Shown: positions 1 to 9,837 of the stretch, piece after piece | Position numbering within the stretch: the stretch's first letter is position 1 | Layout: each line of letters begins with the position of its first letter | Assembly: GCF_900060185.1 (NCBI RefSeq) | Contig: NZ_FIZY01000032.1 | Location: forward strand, 1-64,000 | Length of the DNA stretch: 64,000 bases | Direction of reading: 5' to 3' | Source: Grimontia marina | GTDB lineage: Bacteria > Pseudomonadota > Gammaproteobacteria > Enterobacterales > Vibrionaceae | The notes under the pieces: model-generated | The model's input: only the letters and a program-made list of their open reading frames with translations | What the model was told of the DNA's origin: nothing | Database searches by the model: none | Translations under genes and position numbers: made by a program

Positions 1-62
1 GACTTGCATGTGTTAGGCCTGCCGCCAGCGTTCAATCTGAGCCATGATCAAACTCTTCAATT
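1..62 (-). rRNA. rrs: 16S ribosomal RNA, 5' end only (partial)
   Basis: Read on the minus strand, this stretch matches the conserved start of bacterial 16S rRNA: the 27F-type segment with AGAGTTTGATCATGGCTCAG, followed by the ATTGAACGCTGGCGGC block. Only about 62 nt of the mature RNA lie in the window and the gene continues off the left edge. The 5' end is placed by homology to the AAATTGAAGAG start of E. coli 16S. Confidence 0.97.
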
Positions 63-273
63 AGAATTTTTTTGCCCTTCCTCACTTTGAAAAAGTGAAC
101 AAAGGCGGCTCGATGAAATACTGTTGTGTTCTAACCCCTCTCTACAAACTAAAGAAAGAGCAGAACGAATTGACTGTGCCGATATAACCGAAGTTATTTC
201 GTTTGGTCACTCAGTAAACATCGATAAATCTTTTGTCTATCAACTACGAGTGCCCACACAGATTGCATAGGTC

Positions 274-289
274 AAATTGTTAAAGAACG
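274..289 (-). promoter_or_regulatory. boxA antitermination element in rrn leader
   Basis: The minus strand reads GTTCTTTAACAATTT about 210 nt upstream of the 16S start. This resembles the boxA sequence TGCTCTTTAACA that loads NusB/NusE in rRNA leaders of gammaproteobacteria. Identification rests on motif and position. Confidence 0.7.
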
Positions 290-338
290 TTGACTTGGTA
301 GCTTGCTCTGCGAGCCGCTTGCCGTGTCGATGAGGCGC

Positions 339-366
339 ATTATAGAGAGTTCACTTTCGTTGGCAA
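339..366 (-). promoter_or_regulatory. rRNA operon promoter
   Basis: On the minus strand there is a TTGCCA -35 (361-366), a 16-bp spacer and a perfect TATAAT -10 (339-344), followed by a GC-rich GCGCCTC discriminator. The region upstream (367-400) is AT-rich, as in an UP element. Short spacer plus GC-rich discriminator is the usual arrangement of stringently controlled rRNA promoters. I found no second promoter up to the tRNA-Leu terminator. Confidence 0.8.
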
Positions 367-682
367 TAGCAAAAACCAAATAATTTTCAAAAATCGATTC
401 AAATGGTCACAAAGTCGGCAAAAACGGCAAAAATGAGTATTTATCCAGCAACTTTCACCCTAAAAGTGCAAAGAAAAATGAAATGAAGCACACCTTCACC
501 CCGATAAACAGTCGAGATTCTGTTTAAGAAGTCGCAGATGAGCCAAACAATCACAGGTCTTTCCCTTATCACTGATAATTAGAACGAAAGTGCTTAGGAA
601 CAAATCATCACTAAATGGGAGTTAGGATAAAGTAACGGTATAATGAGGAATTTTTAGAGTCGCAATAGAAAAACATAAAACG

Positions 683-714
683 AAAAAAGCCCCAGTCTTT
701 CGACTGGAGCTTTT
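683..714 (-). terminator. Rho-independent terminator of tRNA-Leu
   Basis: On the minus strand an AGCTCCAGTC / GACTGGGGCT stem with a GAAA loop is followed by six T. It lies just downstream of the tRNA-Leu and separates it from the rRNA operon. Confidence 0.85.
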
Positions 715-722
715 CCGGAAAT

Positions 723-808
723 TGGTGCCCGGGGCCGGACTTGAACCGGCACAGTTATTCACCGGCGGATTTTGAATCCGCTGCGTCTACCAATTTCGCC
801 ACCCGGGC
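723..808 (-). tRNA. tRNA-Leu (CAA)
   Basis: The minus strand gives an 86-nt class II tRNA. It has a GCCCGGG acceptor stem pairing with CCCGGGC, an encoded CCA end, a TTCAAAA anticodon loop (anticodon CAA), a long variable arm and GTTCAAGTC in the T arm. The anticodon and the long variable arm identify leucine. It has its own promoter and terminator, so it is a single-gene unit upstream of the rRNA operon. Confidence 0.95.
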
Positions 809-819
809 AAGTGCGAGCA

Positions 820-847
820 ATTATACGCAAGCAATGGGTTGAAGCAA
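820..847 (-). promoter_or_regulatory. tRNA-Leu promoter
   Basis: On the minus strand, TTGCTT (842-847), a 16-bp spacer and TATAAT (820-825) end 12 nt before the mature tRNA 5' end. The position fits a short tRNA leader. Confidence 0.65.
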
Positions 848-990
848 GCCTATAATTCACAAAACCTTCTCGATCGGTTCTTTTTTCACCACAGTGCTAT
901 AAACACGCGCTATCTGCCCTATTTTTACGCATTCAACACTATCGATTAGGCTGGTAAACTACACACAGTACTCATTTCTAGGACAGAACA

Positions 991-1476
991 ATGGCTCAAT
1001 CATCGACACAGTACAGCGTACCCAAGGGCGCTAGCTTTTTCCGCCGCTTCGGCGCCTGGCTTTATGACTTTCTTGTACTCATCGCTGTGGAGATGTTGGC
1101 AATCGCATTAGTCGTCGGTGCCGTGGCTATTGCTGTGCAGCTGGGACTTTCTATTGATGGCTATGAAGATGTCAGCGATTACCTGACCCGCAACCCGGCT
1201 ATCAGTCCTTTCTTTACTATCTATGTGTTTGCTATTGCAGCTGGCTTTTATGGTTACTTCTGGACCCGAGCAGGACAGACAGTTGGGATGAAAGCATGGA
1301 AGCTTAAAGTCATCAGTGAGTTTGGTGGGAACATCACCTTTACCCAAGCCCTTATCCGAATGGCAACTTCTTGCTTAGGTATTGGCAACCTGCTGGCTCT
1401 GTTTGACCGAAACAACCGCGCGTTTCAGGATCACTTCTCCAACAGTCAGGTGATTAAAGTCGATACGATTAAATAA
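991..1476 (+). CDS. RDD family membrane protein
   Basis: A 161-residue protein with the RDD pattern near its N terminus: Arg, then GAWLYD with Asp in the first helix. There are hydrophobic helices at about 25-52, 70-92 and 125-140, so it should sit in the inner membrane. RDD proteins are small membrane proteins, some linked to Na+/H+ exchange or compatible solutes, but no specific substrate can be read here. The gene is convergent with lptG and ends at a strong shared hairpin. The start is the first ATG of the frame, about seven nucleotides after AGGACAG, which is a plausible ribosome binding site. Confidence 0.85.
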   Translation: MAQSSTQYSVPKGASFFRRFGAWLYDFLVLIAVEMLAIALVVGAVAIAVQLGLSIDGYEDVSDYLTRNPAISPFFTIYVFAIAAGFYGYFWTRAGQTVGMKAWKLKVISEFGGNITFTQALIRMATSCLGIGNLLALFDRNNRAFQDHFSNSQVIKVDTIK

Positions 1477-1499
1477 TTCGTAAGAATGCTGATAATAAA

Positions 1500-1530
1500 G
1501 AGGGAGCCAACAGGCTCCCTCTCTTGTTTT
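1500..1530 (+). terminator. Terminator between RDD gene and lptG
   Basis: A GAGGGAGCC / GGCTCCCTC stem with an AACA loop is followed by TCTTGTTTT. It can serve the RDD gene; the reverse side is A-rich and may also serve lptG. Confidence 0.8.
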
Positions 1531-1549
1531 CCAGTCTGATATCGCCTCG

Positions 1550-2623
1550 TCAGAGTTTTCGGTTTAGCAGATAAAGTGTCACACCGATAAAAGCCAGACT
1601 CGGTGCCACCGCACCAACAAATGGCGGCAGCTTATAGACTAGTGTCATTGGGCCAAAGACTTCATTAGATATATAGAAGGCGAAACCAAAGATCACACCG
1701 GATAGCACTCTCGCCCCCATGGTCACTGAACGCAAGGGTCCAAAGACAAAGCTAAGCGCCAACAGCATCATGACACCAATCGACAGAGGCTGGAGTGCTT
1801 TACGCCATAACGCCAGCTCGTAACGGGAAGCATCTTGCTCTGATGCTTTCAGGTAATCCACGTAACTGTAGACACCACTGAGAGAGAGCTCTTCAGGCTT
1901 CACCGTCACAATCGCGAGTTTCTCCGGTGTCAGTGTGGTTTTCCATGCCAGCTCTGCTTCTTTGGTTTCACTGATCTTCACCGGGCCATCGAAGTGCGTT
2001 ACTGTCACTTTCTCCAGCATCCAACTGTCTTTATCTAGGTATTTAGCTTGCTCTGCGAAAACCTGAGCCTGCAGATTCTGGGTGTCATCGAACTTCCAGA
2101 TATTCACACCCGTCAGTGATTCTTTCTGATCAGTACGCGCAATATAGATGAAGTCTGCGCCGTCTTTTGCCCACACGCCGGTTCTCACCGACATTACATT
2201 ACCGCCAGATTTGGCGAAGGCGCGAAGTTCACGCGCAGCTTTCTGAGCATCGGGCGCGCCCCACTGCCCCAGCGCCAATACTACCAGCATCAAAGGCATG
2301 GCGGTTTTCAGTACCGACAGGCCGATATCCAACTTGGAAAAGCCCGCCGCTTGCATCACCACAAGCTCAGAGCTTGAAGCCAGTGTGCCTAGTCCAATCA
2401 AGGCCCCCAATAGCACCGCCATTGGAAAGAACATTTCAATATCACGCGGCATGCTGAGCAGCACATACTGAATTGCTGTCATCATGGTGAAGGTGCCTTC
2501 TCCGACTGAACGCAGCTGTTCAACAAACTTGATGATAGCGGACAGGCCAACCAGTGTTGCAAGACACAAGGTTGTTGTGGCGATAATGGTGCGGCCTATA
2601 TAGAGGTCGAGGATCTTAAACAT
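1550..2623 (-). CDS. lptG: LPS export ABC transporter permease LptG
   Basis: LptG and LptF form the inner-membrane channel of the LptB2FG complex that extracts lipopolysaccharide and passes it to LptC/LptA. The 357-residue length is normal for the YjgP/YjgQ family. The N-terminal region has three helices (about 13-35, 50-75, 95-120), then a periplasmic beta-jellyroll part (about 130-270), then C-terminal helices (about 275-355). The ATG shares one base with the lptF stop codon (TAATG), which indicates translational coupling. Divergence of lptFG from pepA is the conserved gammaproteobacterial arrangement. Confidence 0.95.
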   Translation of the reverse strand: MFKILDLYIGRTIIATTTLCLATLVGLSAIIKFVEQLRSVGEGTFTMMTAIQYVLLSMPRDIEMFFPMAVLLGALIGLGTLASSSELVVMQAAGFSKLDIGLSVLKTAMPLMLVVLALGQWGAPDAQKAARELRAFAKSGGNVMSVRTGVWAKDGADFIYIARTDQKESLTGVNIWKFDDTQNLQAQVFAEQAKYLDKDSWMLEKVTVTHFDGPVKISETKEAELAWKTTLTPEKLAIVTVKPEELSLSGVYSYVDYLKASEQDASRYELALWRKALQPLSIGVMMLLALSFVFGPLRSVTMGARVLSGVIFGFAFYISNEVFGPMTLVYKLPPFVGAVAPSLAFIGVTLYLLNRKL

Positions 2624-3723
2624 TAGGCCGCTCTCCTCAATCGGTATTTCAGTTTACGCATTGGCAGACTATCCCAACTGATCAGCATTAACGCCACCAG
2701 CAACGCCAATATGTTTACACTCCAAAGACCAATCTCAGGTGGCAACTTGCTCTCCTCTACCGCAGATTTCGCCGCACTGATAGAAAGGAAGTAAGCCAGA
2801 TAAATTAATACTGCAGGGAAGAGCTTTGCGAAACGTCCCTGACGCGGGTTCACCGCCGAAAGCGGTACAACAATCATGGTCATCAGCGGGATGCACAGCA
2901 CCAGAGAGATACGCCACTGCAGTTCAGCTTGAGCTCGTGCTGAAGGTTCGTTGAGCAGTGAATGGGTAGGAACAGCATCCCAATCCCTGTGTTTCTGACG
3001 CACTTCGCGTTGACCAATCAATACTTGATAGTTTTCGTAATCTGTCACCGTGTAGTCGAGCAAGGTTGGTACACCTTCATATCGCATACCGCCATTTAGA
3101 TCGAGAACCTGACGTCCATCAGGTAGTTCAGAGATATAGCCTTTCTCTGCTACAACAACGTTGGGGCGCAAGGTACCGCGAGGTACAGGTTGTGCAATAA
3201 ATACTTTATGGAGATCTTTGCCGTCTCCCGTGATTTCGTTGACAAAAACGACAGCCTGTCCATCTGGCGTGGTTTGGATTTGTCCCTGCACCAAAAGCTC
3301 AAGACCCGTATCGGCCTCTAGACTTTCCATCACTTTGATTTCTTTATCATTTGCCCATGGCGTTAGCCACAAAGCATTAAAGGCCGCAACGGTACCAGTA
3401 ATTACAGCCAAATAAAGTGCTGCCCGGATCAGAAATTTGTTTCCGATACCCGTTGCGTTCATTACGGTAATTTCACTTTCTGCGTATAAACGCCCGAAAG
3501 TAATCAAAATACCTATATAGAGGCTGAGCGGCAGCATTAACATACCCATAGATGGCATGTACAACCCAACTAGGGTTAACACATCGCTGCCCGGAATTGA
3601 GCCATCTGTAGCGTTAGCCAACACTCGGATAAATTTCTGGCTAAAAAAGACCAGAAATAGCACAAACAGTACCGCAAGTTGCGTTTTCACTGTTTCTCGG
3701 ATCAAATACCGAACAATAATCAC
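2623..3723 (-). CDS. lptF: LPS export ABC transporter permease LptF
   Basis: This is the partner permease of LptG in the LPS transport machine, 366 residues, the usual length. It has the family's conserved N terminus (IIVRYLIRET), helices at about 12-35, 50-75 and 98-120, a periplasmic domain rich in beta structure (about 125-260), and C-terminal helices including a KLFPAVLIYLAYF segment. It is the first gene of the lptF-lptG pair. Its promoter should lie in the 193-bp gap shared with the divergent pepA. Confidence 0.95.
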   Translation of the reverse strand: MIIVRYLIRETVKTQLAVLFVLFLVFFSQKFIRVLANATDGSIPGSDVLTLVGLYMPSMGMLMLPLSLYIGILITFGRLYAESEITVMNATGIGNKFLIRAALYLAVITGTVAAFNALWLTPWANDKEIKVMESLEADTGLELLVQGQIQTTPDGQAVVFVNEITGDGKDLHKVFIAQPVPRGTLRPNVVVAEKGYISELPDGRQVLDLNGGMRYEGVPTLLDYTVTDYENYQVLIGQREVRQKHRDWDAVPTHSLLNEPSARAQAELQWRISLVLCIPLMTMIVVPLSAVNPRQGRFAKLFPAVLIYLAYFLSISAAKSAVEESKLPPEIGLWSVNILALLVALMLISWDSLPMRKLKYRLRRAA

Positions 3724-3916
3724 GGCGTTTTACCTTTAGAAAACTTGTTTTTTTACTCGAATCGCTATAGTTTTTCGGTAAATTAGTTATTTTTTAATCT
3801 TTCGGCCAAGTGTTAGCCTGCTTAATGAAATTTACGTCGAACACGATATCGAGTTCCGATAAAGCGGGCATTATCCAACATTTAGCCTCACTTGTCTTTA
3901 GGATGTAGGAGTACGC

Positions 3917-5425
3917 ATGGAGTTCAGTGTAAAAAGCGGGAGTCCCGAGAAGCAGCGAAGTGCATGTATCGTTGTTGGTGTGTTTGAACCACGCCGCCTA
4001 TCACCAGTGGCAGAACAGCTCGATAAAATCAGTGATGGTTACATCAGTAGCTTACTGCGCCGTGGTGACCTCGAAGGTAAGCCTGGTCAGATGCTGCTAT
4101 TGCATCACGTTCCTAATGTGCTGTCTGAGCGTGTGCTTTTGGTAGGTTGTGGTAAAGAGCGTGAACTCGGTGAGCGCCAATACAAAGAAATCATCAAAAA
4201 CACTATCAACACACTGAATGAAACGGGCTCTATGGAAGCGGTTTGCTTCCTGACTGAATTGCACGTGAAAGGTCGCGACACATACTGGAAAGTGCGCCAA
4301 GCTGTTGAGAGCACCAAAGACAGCCTCTACACCTTCAACCAGTTCAAGAGCGTGAAGCCAGAAACCCGCCGTCCGCTGCGTAAACTAGTGTTCAACGTAC
4401 CAACACGTCGTGAACTGAATCTGGGTGAGCGTGCGATTGCCCACGGTCTGGCAGTTGCTTCCGGTGTCAATGCATGTAAAGACCTCGGCAACATGCCACC
4501 AAACGTTGCAAACCCTGCATACCTCGCTTCTCAAGCACGCCGTCTAGCGGATGACTTTGAAAAAGTCAGCACCAAAATCATTGGCGAGCAGGAGATGAAA
4601 GAGCTGGGTATGACCTCATATCTAGCGGTAGGCCAAGGCTCTAAGAATGAATCTATGATGTCCATCATGGAGTACAAAGGTCACCCAGACCCAGATGCGA
4701 AACCAATTATACTGGTGGGTAAAGGCCTGACGTTCGATGCTGGCGGTATCTCACTGAAGCCGCCTGCCAACATGGATGAAATGAAGTACGACATGTGTGG
4801 TGCTGCTTCTGTATTCGGTGCAATGAAATCTCTGGCGAAGCTGGATCTGCCTATTAACGTGGTTGGGGTACTGGCGGGTTGTGAAAATATGCCTGATGGT
4901 AACGCTTACCGTCCTGGCGATATTGTCACCACAATGTCAGGTCAAACCGTTGAAGTACTGAACACTGACGCAGAAGGTCGTCTGGTGCTTTGTGACGCAC
5001 TCACTTACGTTGAACGTTACGAGCCAGAATGCGTGATTGACGTGGCAACCCTGACTGGCGCATGTATTGTGGCACTGAGCCATCACATCAGCGGTTTGAT
5101 TTCGAACCACAACCCATTGGCACACGAAATTGTGAACGCGTCTGAGCAAGCAGGTGACCGCGCTTGGCGTCTACCAATGACGGAAGAGTACCAAGACCAA
5201 CTGAAAAGCCCGTTTGCTGACATGGCAAACATCGGTGGTCCAGGTGGTGGTACCATCACTGCAGGTTGTTTTCTGTCACGCTTCGCGAAGAAGTACAACT
5301 GGGCGCACCTTGATGTAGCGGGTACTTCATTCAAAGGCGGACAGAACAAAGGCGCAACAGGCCGTCCTGTGCCATTGCTGGTCCAGTTCCTTCTGAACCG
5401 TTCTGGCCTTGAAGTCGCAGAATAA
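3917..5425 (+). CDS. pepA: Leucyl aminopeptidase PepA
   Basis: This cytosolic M17 aminopeptidase removes N-terminal residues using two metal ions. In E. coli it also acts as a DNA-binding accessory factor for Xer recombination and carAB control. The protein has 502 residues. The metal-binding and active-site segments are visible: [16 protein letters not shown] (about 266-281) and the family signature NTDAEGRL (about 349-356). The N-terminal macro-like domain is present, so length is complete. The start ATG follows GGATGTAGGAG. pepA-holC-valS form a run on the same strand, but a good terminator separates pepA from holC. Confidence 0.97.
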   Translation: MEFSVKSGSPEKQRSACIVVGVFEPRRLSPVAEQLDKISDGYISSLLRRGDLEGKPGQMLLLHHVPNVLSERVLLVGCGKERELGERQYKEIIKNTINTLNETGSMEAVCFLTELHVKGRDTYWKVRQAVESTKDSLYTFNQFKSVKPETRRPLRKLVFNVPTRRELNLGERAIAHGLAVASGVNACKDLGNMPPNVANPAYLASQARRLADDFEKVSTKIIGEQEMKELGMTSYLAVGQGSKNESMMSIMEYKGHPDPDAKPIILVGKGLTFDAGGISLKPPANMDEMKYDMCGAASVFGAMKSLAKLDLPINVVGVLAGCENMPDGNAYRPGDIVTTMSGQTVEVLNTDAEGRLVLCDALTYVERYEPECVIDVATLTGACIVALSHHISGLISNHNPLAHEIVNASEQAGDRAWRLPMTEEYQDQLKSPFADMANIGGPGGGTITAGCFLSRFAKKYNWAHLDVAGTSFKGGQNKGATGRPVPLLVQFLLNRSGLEVAE

Positions 5426-5442
5426 AACTGCACAAAGAGAAA

Positions 5443-5466
5443 AGGAGGCCGAGGCCTCCTTTTTTT
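5443..5466 (+). terminator. pepA terminator
   Basis: A perfect AGGAGGCC / GGCCTCCT stem with a two-base spacer is followed by seven T, 18 nt after the pepA stop codon. Confidence 0.85.
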
Positions 5467-5550
5467 GTTGCGTGAGTGAACAACTCACCGCACACTGAGC
5501 CGAACACAGTGGCGTTATCAACACCGCCCAATGGCTAAAGAGGGAATTCG

Positions 5551-6006
5551 ATGACAGGCATGGCGACCTTCTACTTACTGGATGAATCGCAAGACCAGCC
5601 AACACAACAAATGTTGGAAAAGGTTAGCCAACTCTCTGCCCTTTTTTGTCAGCAAGGCATAAAAGCATTCATCATGGCTGAAGATAAAAAACAAGCCGAA
5701 GCGATTGATGAATTGCTCTTCCAACAAACCACGGAACACTTTGTGCCACATAACCTTGTTGGCGAAGGTCCACGTGGAGGTGCACAAATTGAAATCGGTT
5801 GGCCGGGTGTACGCCATGCTGGCCACCGCCAAGTGCTAATAAATCTGGCGCAAGAAGCAGCAACTTTTGCGCCTTCCTTTGCACAAGTGGTAGACTTCGT
5901 GCCTTGCGAAGAAGCTCTCAAGCAACAGGCTCGGGAACGCTACAAAATTTACCGAATGGCGGGGCGTCAAATGCGTACCCTCGCCATTGAAGAAATGTCC
6001 TATTAA
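5551..6006 (+). CDS. holC: DNA polymerase III chi subunit
   Basis: HolC (chi) links the clamp-loader complex to single-stranded-DNA-binding protein during replication. The protein has 151 residues against about 147 in E. coli, with the family's N-terminal ATFYLLDE and the [19 protein letters not shown] region near residue 70. AGAGGGA lies about seven bases before this ATG, which supports it over the internal ATG three codons later. It lies 20 bp upstream of valS, as in enterobacteria, so the two are probably cotranscribed. Confidence 0.93.
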   Translation: MTGMATFYLLDESQDQPTQQMLEKVSQLSALFCQQGIKAFIMAEDKKQAEAIDELLFQQTTEHFVPHNLVGEGPRGGAQIEIGWPGVRHAGHRQVLINLAQEAATFAPSFAQVVDFVPCEEALKQQARERYKIYRMAGRQMRTLAIEEMSY

Positions 6007-6026
6007 ATCAGTCCATCAAGAGCGCT

Positions 6027-8885
6027 ATGGAAAAGACATACAACCCAACATCAATTGAAAAGGCGCTGTACCAGCGCTGGGAAGAGGCTGGCTACTTCAA
6101 GCCTCACGGTGACACATCAAAAGCTGCTTACAGCATCATGATCCCACCACCCAACGTCACGGGCAGCCTGCACATGGGCCATGCGTTTCAGCACACCATC
6201 ATGGATACCCTGATTCGCTGCGAGCGCATGAAAGGCAAAAACACCCTGTGGCAGGTCGGTACTGACCACGCAGGTATCGCGACCCAAATGGTTGTTGAGC
6301 GCAAGATCGCAGCAGAAGAAGACAAAACCAAGCACGACTACGGCCGTGATGCTTTCATCGACAAGATCTGGGAGTGGAAAGGCGAATCCGGTGGCACAAT
6401 CACCAAGCAACTGCGCCGTCTGGGTGCGTCTGTCGACTGGGATCGTGAGCGCTTCACCATGGATGATGGCTTTTACGCTGCTGTTCAGGAAGTGTTCGTA
6501 CGTCTGTATGAAGATGACCTGATCTACCGCGGTAAGCGTCTGGTTAACTGGGACCCGAAACTGCACACGGCTATTTCCGATCTGGAAGTAGAAAATAAAG
6601 ACGTGAAAGGCCACATGTGGCACTTCCGTTACCCACTGGCTGACGGCGTTAAAACCGCAGACGGTAAAGACTACATCGTGGTAGCAACTACCCGTCCAGA
6701 AACCATGCTGGGCGATACCGGTGTAGCTGTTAACCCAGAAGATCCGCGTTACAAAGAGCTCATCGGTAAAGAAATCTTCCTGCCAATCGTTGACCGCCGC
6801 ATCCCCATCGTGGGCGACGAACACGCAGACATGGAGAAAGGCACAGGTTGTGTGAAGATCACCCCTGCGCATGACTTCAATGACTACGAAGTTGGCAAGC
6901 GTCACCAGTTGCCAATGATCAACATCCTGACGTTCAACGCAGACATCCGCAACGCAGCCGAAGTGTTCAACACCAACGGTGAAGCGAGCGATGTATACAG
7001 CACTGACCTGCCGGAGAAATACCGTGGCATGGAGCGTTTCGCTGCACGGAAAGCGATTGTTGCTGAGTTTGAAGCGCTGGGCCTGCTGGACGAGATCAAA
7101 GATCACGACCTGACTGTTCCTTACGGCGATCGTGGTGGCGTGGTTATCGAACCAATGCTGACTGACCAATGGTACGTTCGCACTGCGACGCTGGCACAAC
7201 CTGCCGTTGAAGCAGTAGAAAACGGCGACATCCAGTTCGTGCCTAAGCAATACGAGAACATGTACTTCTCGTGGATGCGTGACATTCAAGACTGGTGTAT
7301 CTCTCGTCAGCTGTGGTGGGGTCACCGCATTCCTGCGTGGTACGACAACGACGGCAATGTTTACGTTGGTCGTAACGAAGAGGAAGTTCGCAAGAAGAAC
7401 GGTCTGGCTCCGGTTGTTGTTCTGCGTCAGGACGATGACGTTCTGGATACCTGGTTCTCATCTGCACTGTGGACATTCGGTACACTGGGCTGGCCACAAG
7501 AAACACCAGAACTGAAAACCTTCCACCCGACAGACGTTCTGGTAACCGGTTTCGATATCATCTTCTTCTGGGTTGCGCGCATGATCATGATGACCATGCA
7601 CTTCATGAAAGATGAAGATGGCAAGCCACAGGTACCGTTTAAGACGGTTTACGTAACGGGTCTGATCCGTGACGAAAACGGCGACAAGATGTCGAAGTCT
7701 AAAGGTAACGTGCTTGACCCGATCGACATGATCGACGGTATCGACCTCGAGTCACTGGTAGAAAAACGTACCGGTAACATGATGCAGCCACAACTGGCAG
7801 CGAAGATCGAAAAGAACACCCGTAAGACCTTCGAAAACGGTATCGAAGCATACGGCACCGACGCACTGCGCTTCACTCTGGCTGCCATGGCTTCAACAGG
7901 CCGTGACATCAACTGGGACATGAAGCGTCTTGAGGGTTATCGCAACTTCTGTAACAAGCTTTGGAACGCAAGCCGTTACGTGCTGATGAACGCAGAAGAC
8001 CAGGATTGCGGCATGCAGGGCGGCGAGATGGAATTCTCACTGGCTGACAAGTGGATCGAATCTCAATTCCAACTGGCCGCGAAAGAGTTCAACGCGCATA
8101 TCGAAAACTTCCGTCTGGATATGGCATCGAACACCCTGTACGAATTCATCTGGAACCAATTCTGTGACTGGTACCTCGAGCTGACCAAACCTGTTCTGTG
8201 GAAAGGCACTGAAGCACAACAGCGCGCGACCCGTCACACGCTGATCACCGTGCTTGAGAAGACACTGCGTCTGGCGCACCCAGTTGTTCCTTACATCACT
8301 GAATCTATCTGGCAGAGCGTGAAGCCGCTGGTAGACGGTGTTGAAGGTGACACTATCATGCTACAGGCACTGCCACAGTATGACGAAGCACAGTTCGATG
8401 AAGCAGCACTGGCTGATATCGAGTGGGTGAAAGGTTTCATCACTGCCATCCGTAACCTGCGCGCTGAATATGACATCGCACCGAGCAAACCTTTGGATGT
8501 AATGTTGAAAGCCGCTGATGAGAAAGATGCTGCTCGTGTAGAAGCAAGCAAGCAGGTTCTAATGTCACTGGCGAAGTTGGAAGGCATCCACATTCTGGAA
8601 GCAGGCGAAGAAACACCGGCATGTGCAACCGCACTGGTTGGTAAATCTACCCTCATGATCCCAATGGCAGGTCTTATTGACAAAGACGCTGAACTGGCGC
8701 GTCTAGACAAAGAAATTGCCAAGACCCAGGGTGAAATCAAACGTGTTGAAGGCAAGTTGAACAATCAAGGCTTCGTGGCAAAAGCCCCCGAAGCGGTTGT
8801 TGCTGCTGAGCGTGCGAAGCTGGGCGGCTACGCTGAAACCCTGACTAAATTGGAAGAGCAGAAAGCGACTATCGCGGCGCTATAA
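6027..8885 (+). CDS. valS: Valyl-tRNA synthetase
   Basis: This class I aminoacyl-tRNA synthetase charges tRNA-Val and hydrolyses mischarged Thr-tRNA. It has 952 residues, a full-length enzyme. The HIGH-type motif is HMGH within [15 protein letters not shown] (about 41-55) and the KMSKS motif is intact at about 553-557. The inserted editing domain lies near 200-350 and the anticodon-binding domain near 650-820. The Lys/Glu-rich C terminus forms the coiled-coil arm typical of ValRS. The ORF is followed by a MITE-like element before the first terminator. Confidence 0.98.
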   Translation: MEKTYNPTSIEKALYQRWEEAGYFKPHGDTSKAAYSIMIPPPNVTGSLHMGHAFQHTIMDTLIRCERMKGKNTLWQVGTDHAGIATQMVVERKIAAEEDKTKHDYGRDAFIDKIWEWKGESGGTITKQLRRLGASVDWDRERFTMDDGFYAAVQEVFVRLYEDDLIYRGKRLVNWDPKLHTAISDLEVENKDVKGHMWHFRYPLADGVKTADGKDYIVVATTRPETMLGDTGVAVNPEDPRYKELIGKEIFLPIVDRRIPIVGDEHADMEKGTGCVKITPAHDFNDYEVGKRHQLPMINILTFNADIRNAAEVFNTNGEASDVYSTDLPEKYRGMERFAARKAIVAEFEALGLLDEIKDHDLTVPYGDRGGVVIEPMLTDQWYVRTATLAQPAVEAVENGDIQFVPKQYENMYFSWMRDIQDWCISRQLWWGHRIPAWYDNDGNVYVGRNEEEVRKKNGLAPVVVLRQDDDVLDTWFSSALWTFGTLGWPQETPELKTFHPTDVLVTGFDIIFFWVARMIMMTMHFMKDEDGKPQVPFKTVYVTGLIRDENGDKMSKSKGNVLDPIDMIDGIDLESLVEKRTGNMMQPQLAAKIEKNTRKTFENGIEAYGTDALRFTLAAMASTGRDINWDMKRLEGYRNFCNKLWNASRYVLMNAEDQDCGMQGGEMEFSLADKWIESQFQLAAKEFNAHIENFRLDMASNTLYEFIWNQFCDWYLELTKPVLWKGTEAQQRATRHTLITVLEKTLRLAHPVVPYITESIWQSVKPLVDGVEGDTIMLQALPQYDEAQFDEAALADIEWVKGFITAIRNLRAEYDIAPSKPLDVMLKAADEKDAARVEASKQVLMSLAKLEGIHILEAGEETPACATALVGKSTLMIPMAGLIDKDAELARLDKEIAKTQGEIKRVEGKLNNQGFVAKAPEAVVAAERAKLGGYAETLTKLEEQKATIAAL

Positions 8886-8909
8886 GCCAAACTCATTACA
8901 ACTGCAGTA

Positions 8910-9192
8910 CTAGGGCTGTTGACCTTTGGTGGTTAAATTTTGTTCTAGCTATAAGCGTTTTAGGTGCGGCGAGGTGTGTGCCGCCTAGTCATTCTAAGCA
9001 AATACACCTCAACAAAGCATAAAACGCTTAGAGTACGGGACGCGCAGTGGAACCCTTCGGGCAGCGTTTGTGGGGAATTTCTGCTGCGTTATCGGCTTCT
9101 CATGTAGGCTAGCTACACATCGAAGCCTCTGCCTTGCATAACATCCCCACAAACTGCTGCAAAAATCATCACCAAAGGTCAACAGCCCCTAG
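8910..9192. repeat. MITE-like palindromic element (about 280 bp)
   Basis: The ends form near-perfect terminal inverted repeats sharing the core GGGCTGTTGACCTTTGGTG (left 8913-8931, right 9170-9189, with one extra G on the right). Both outer edges carry CTAG, which could be a TA or CTAG target duplication. Inside are two more long inverted repeats: TAAGCGTTTTA (8952-8962) with TAAAACGCTTA (9020-9030), and GTTTGTGGGGA (9066-9076) with TCCCCACAAAC (9144-9154). No ORF of note is present. It lies between valS and the terminator, as expected for a non-autonomous insertion. Family name unknown to me. Confidence 0.8.
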
Positions 9193-9218
9193 GCCTTTCT
9201 TAACGAAAGGCCTTTTTT
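9192..9218 (+). terminator. Terminator displaced from valS (bidirectional)
   Basis: GGCCTTTC / GAAAGGCC with a TTAAC loop is followed by six T. The stop codon of the minus-strand BMC-like gene falls in the T tract. It is probably the original valS terminator, now about 300 bp away because of the MITE-like element. Confidence 0.75.
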
Positions 9219-9681
9219 AATTCAGCGCTGATTCGATAGCTGAAAGGCATATTTCTAACTCATCACTACGCCCGGCAATCAATACTCTTCCAGATGCCCC
9301 CATCATCTGAACATCCACCAAGGTGATCGCAGGGGACACTTTTTCTGCCTCATTGGCGGCCAGGCACACAAATAGGGCCGGTACCATTTCAATCAACAAC
9401 GAAAGACTGCCCGGGAACAACCATTGAGGCACTTCGGTTTCGGTAAGTAAAATAGCATGCTGATCGGCTATATCCTGAATGATGTGCTGAAAAAGGATCT
9501 CAGGCTTCATCGCAGATGAAGAGACCATTCCTGTACCATCGAGAATTGCCTTACCTGCCGACACCAATTCATCCGCGTCTCGGCTATGTAGCTCAAGGAG
9601 ACCAAATGGCCGTTCTGTAAACAGGATGCCAGGCTCCATATCAGGGGCAGCCTTCAACAACCATGACGCCGTAAGATCCAC
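9217..9681 (-). CDS. Tandem BMC-domain-like (microcompartment shell-type) protein
   Basis: The 154-residue protein reads as two BMC-like repeats. Residues about 24-80 begin FGLLELHSRDADELVSAG, and residues about 90-154 contain LSLLIEMVPALFVCLAANEAE, then ITLVDVQMMGASGRVLIAG and a final helix. By eye both halves align with PduT-type BMC-T shell proteins, but it is shorter at the C terminus and lacks the Cys that holds the Fe-S cluster in PduT. No other shell or enzyme genes are nearby. The start is GTG with a weak ribosome binding site; an ATG at codon 15 is an alternative. Divergent from a sensor kinase operon. Family assignment is from pattern recall only. Confidence 0.55.
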   Translation of the reverse strand: MDLTASWLLKAAPDMEPGILFTERPFGLLELHSRDADELVSAGKAILDGTGMVSSSAMKPEILFQHIIQDIADQHAILLTETEVPQWLFPGSLSLLIEMVPALFVCLAANEAEKVSPAITLVDVQMMGASGRVLIAGRSDELEICLSAIESALN

Positions 9682-9837
9682 ACTTTATTCGTGACGATTA
9701 AAAACTAATGTTAAATATACATTGATTTTGACTCATTAAGGTGACATACGCCGCAATTGTTGTTCATCTCAACATTGTTTTCTAAATCCGTTACTACGCT
9801 TTTCCGAACATCATCCTGCAACCAATGAAACGTAGAA

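Noticed and set aside
6117-7325. 402-codon open frame on the minus strand inside valS
   Set aside because: It is antisense to a full-length, well-conserved synthetase and its translation has no domain features. It is explained by valS codon bias.
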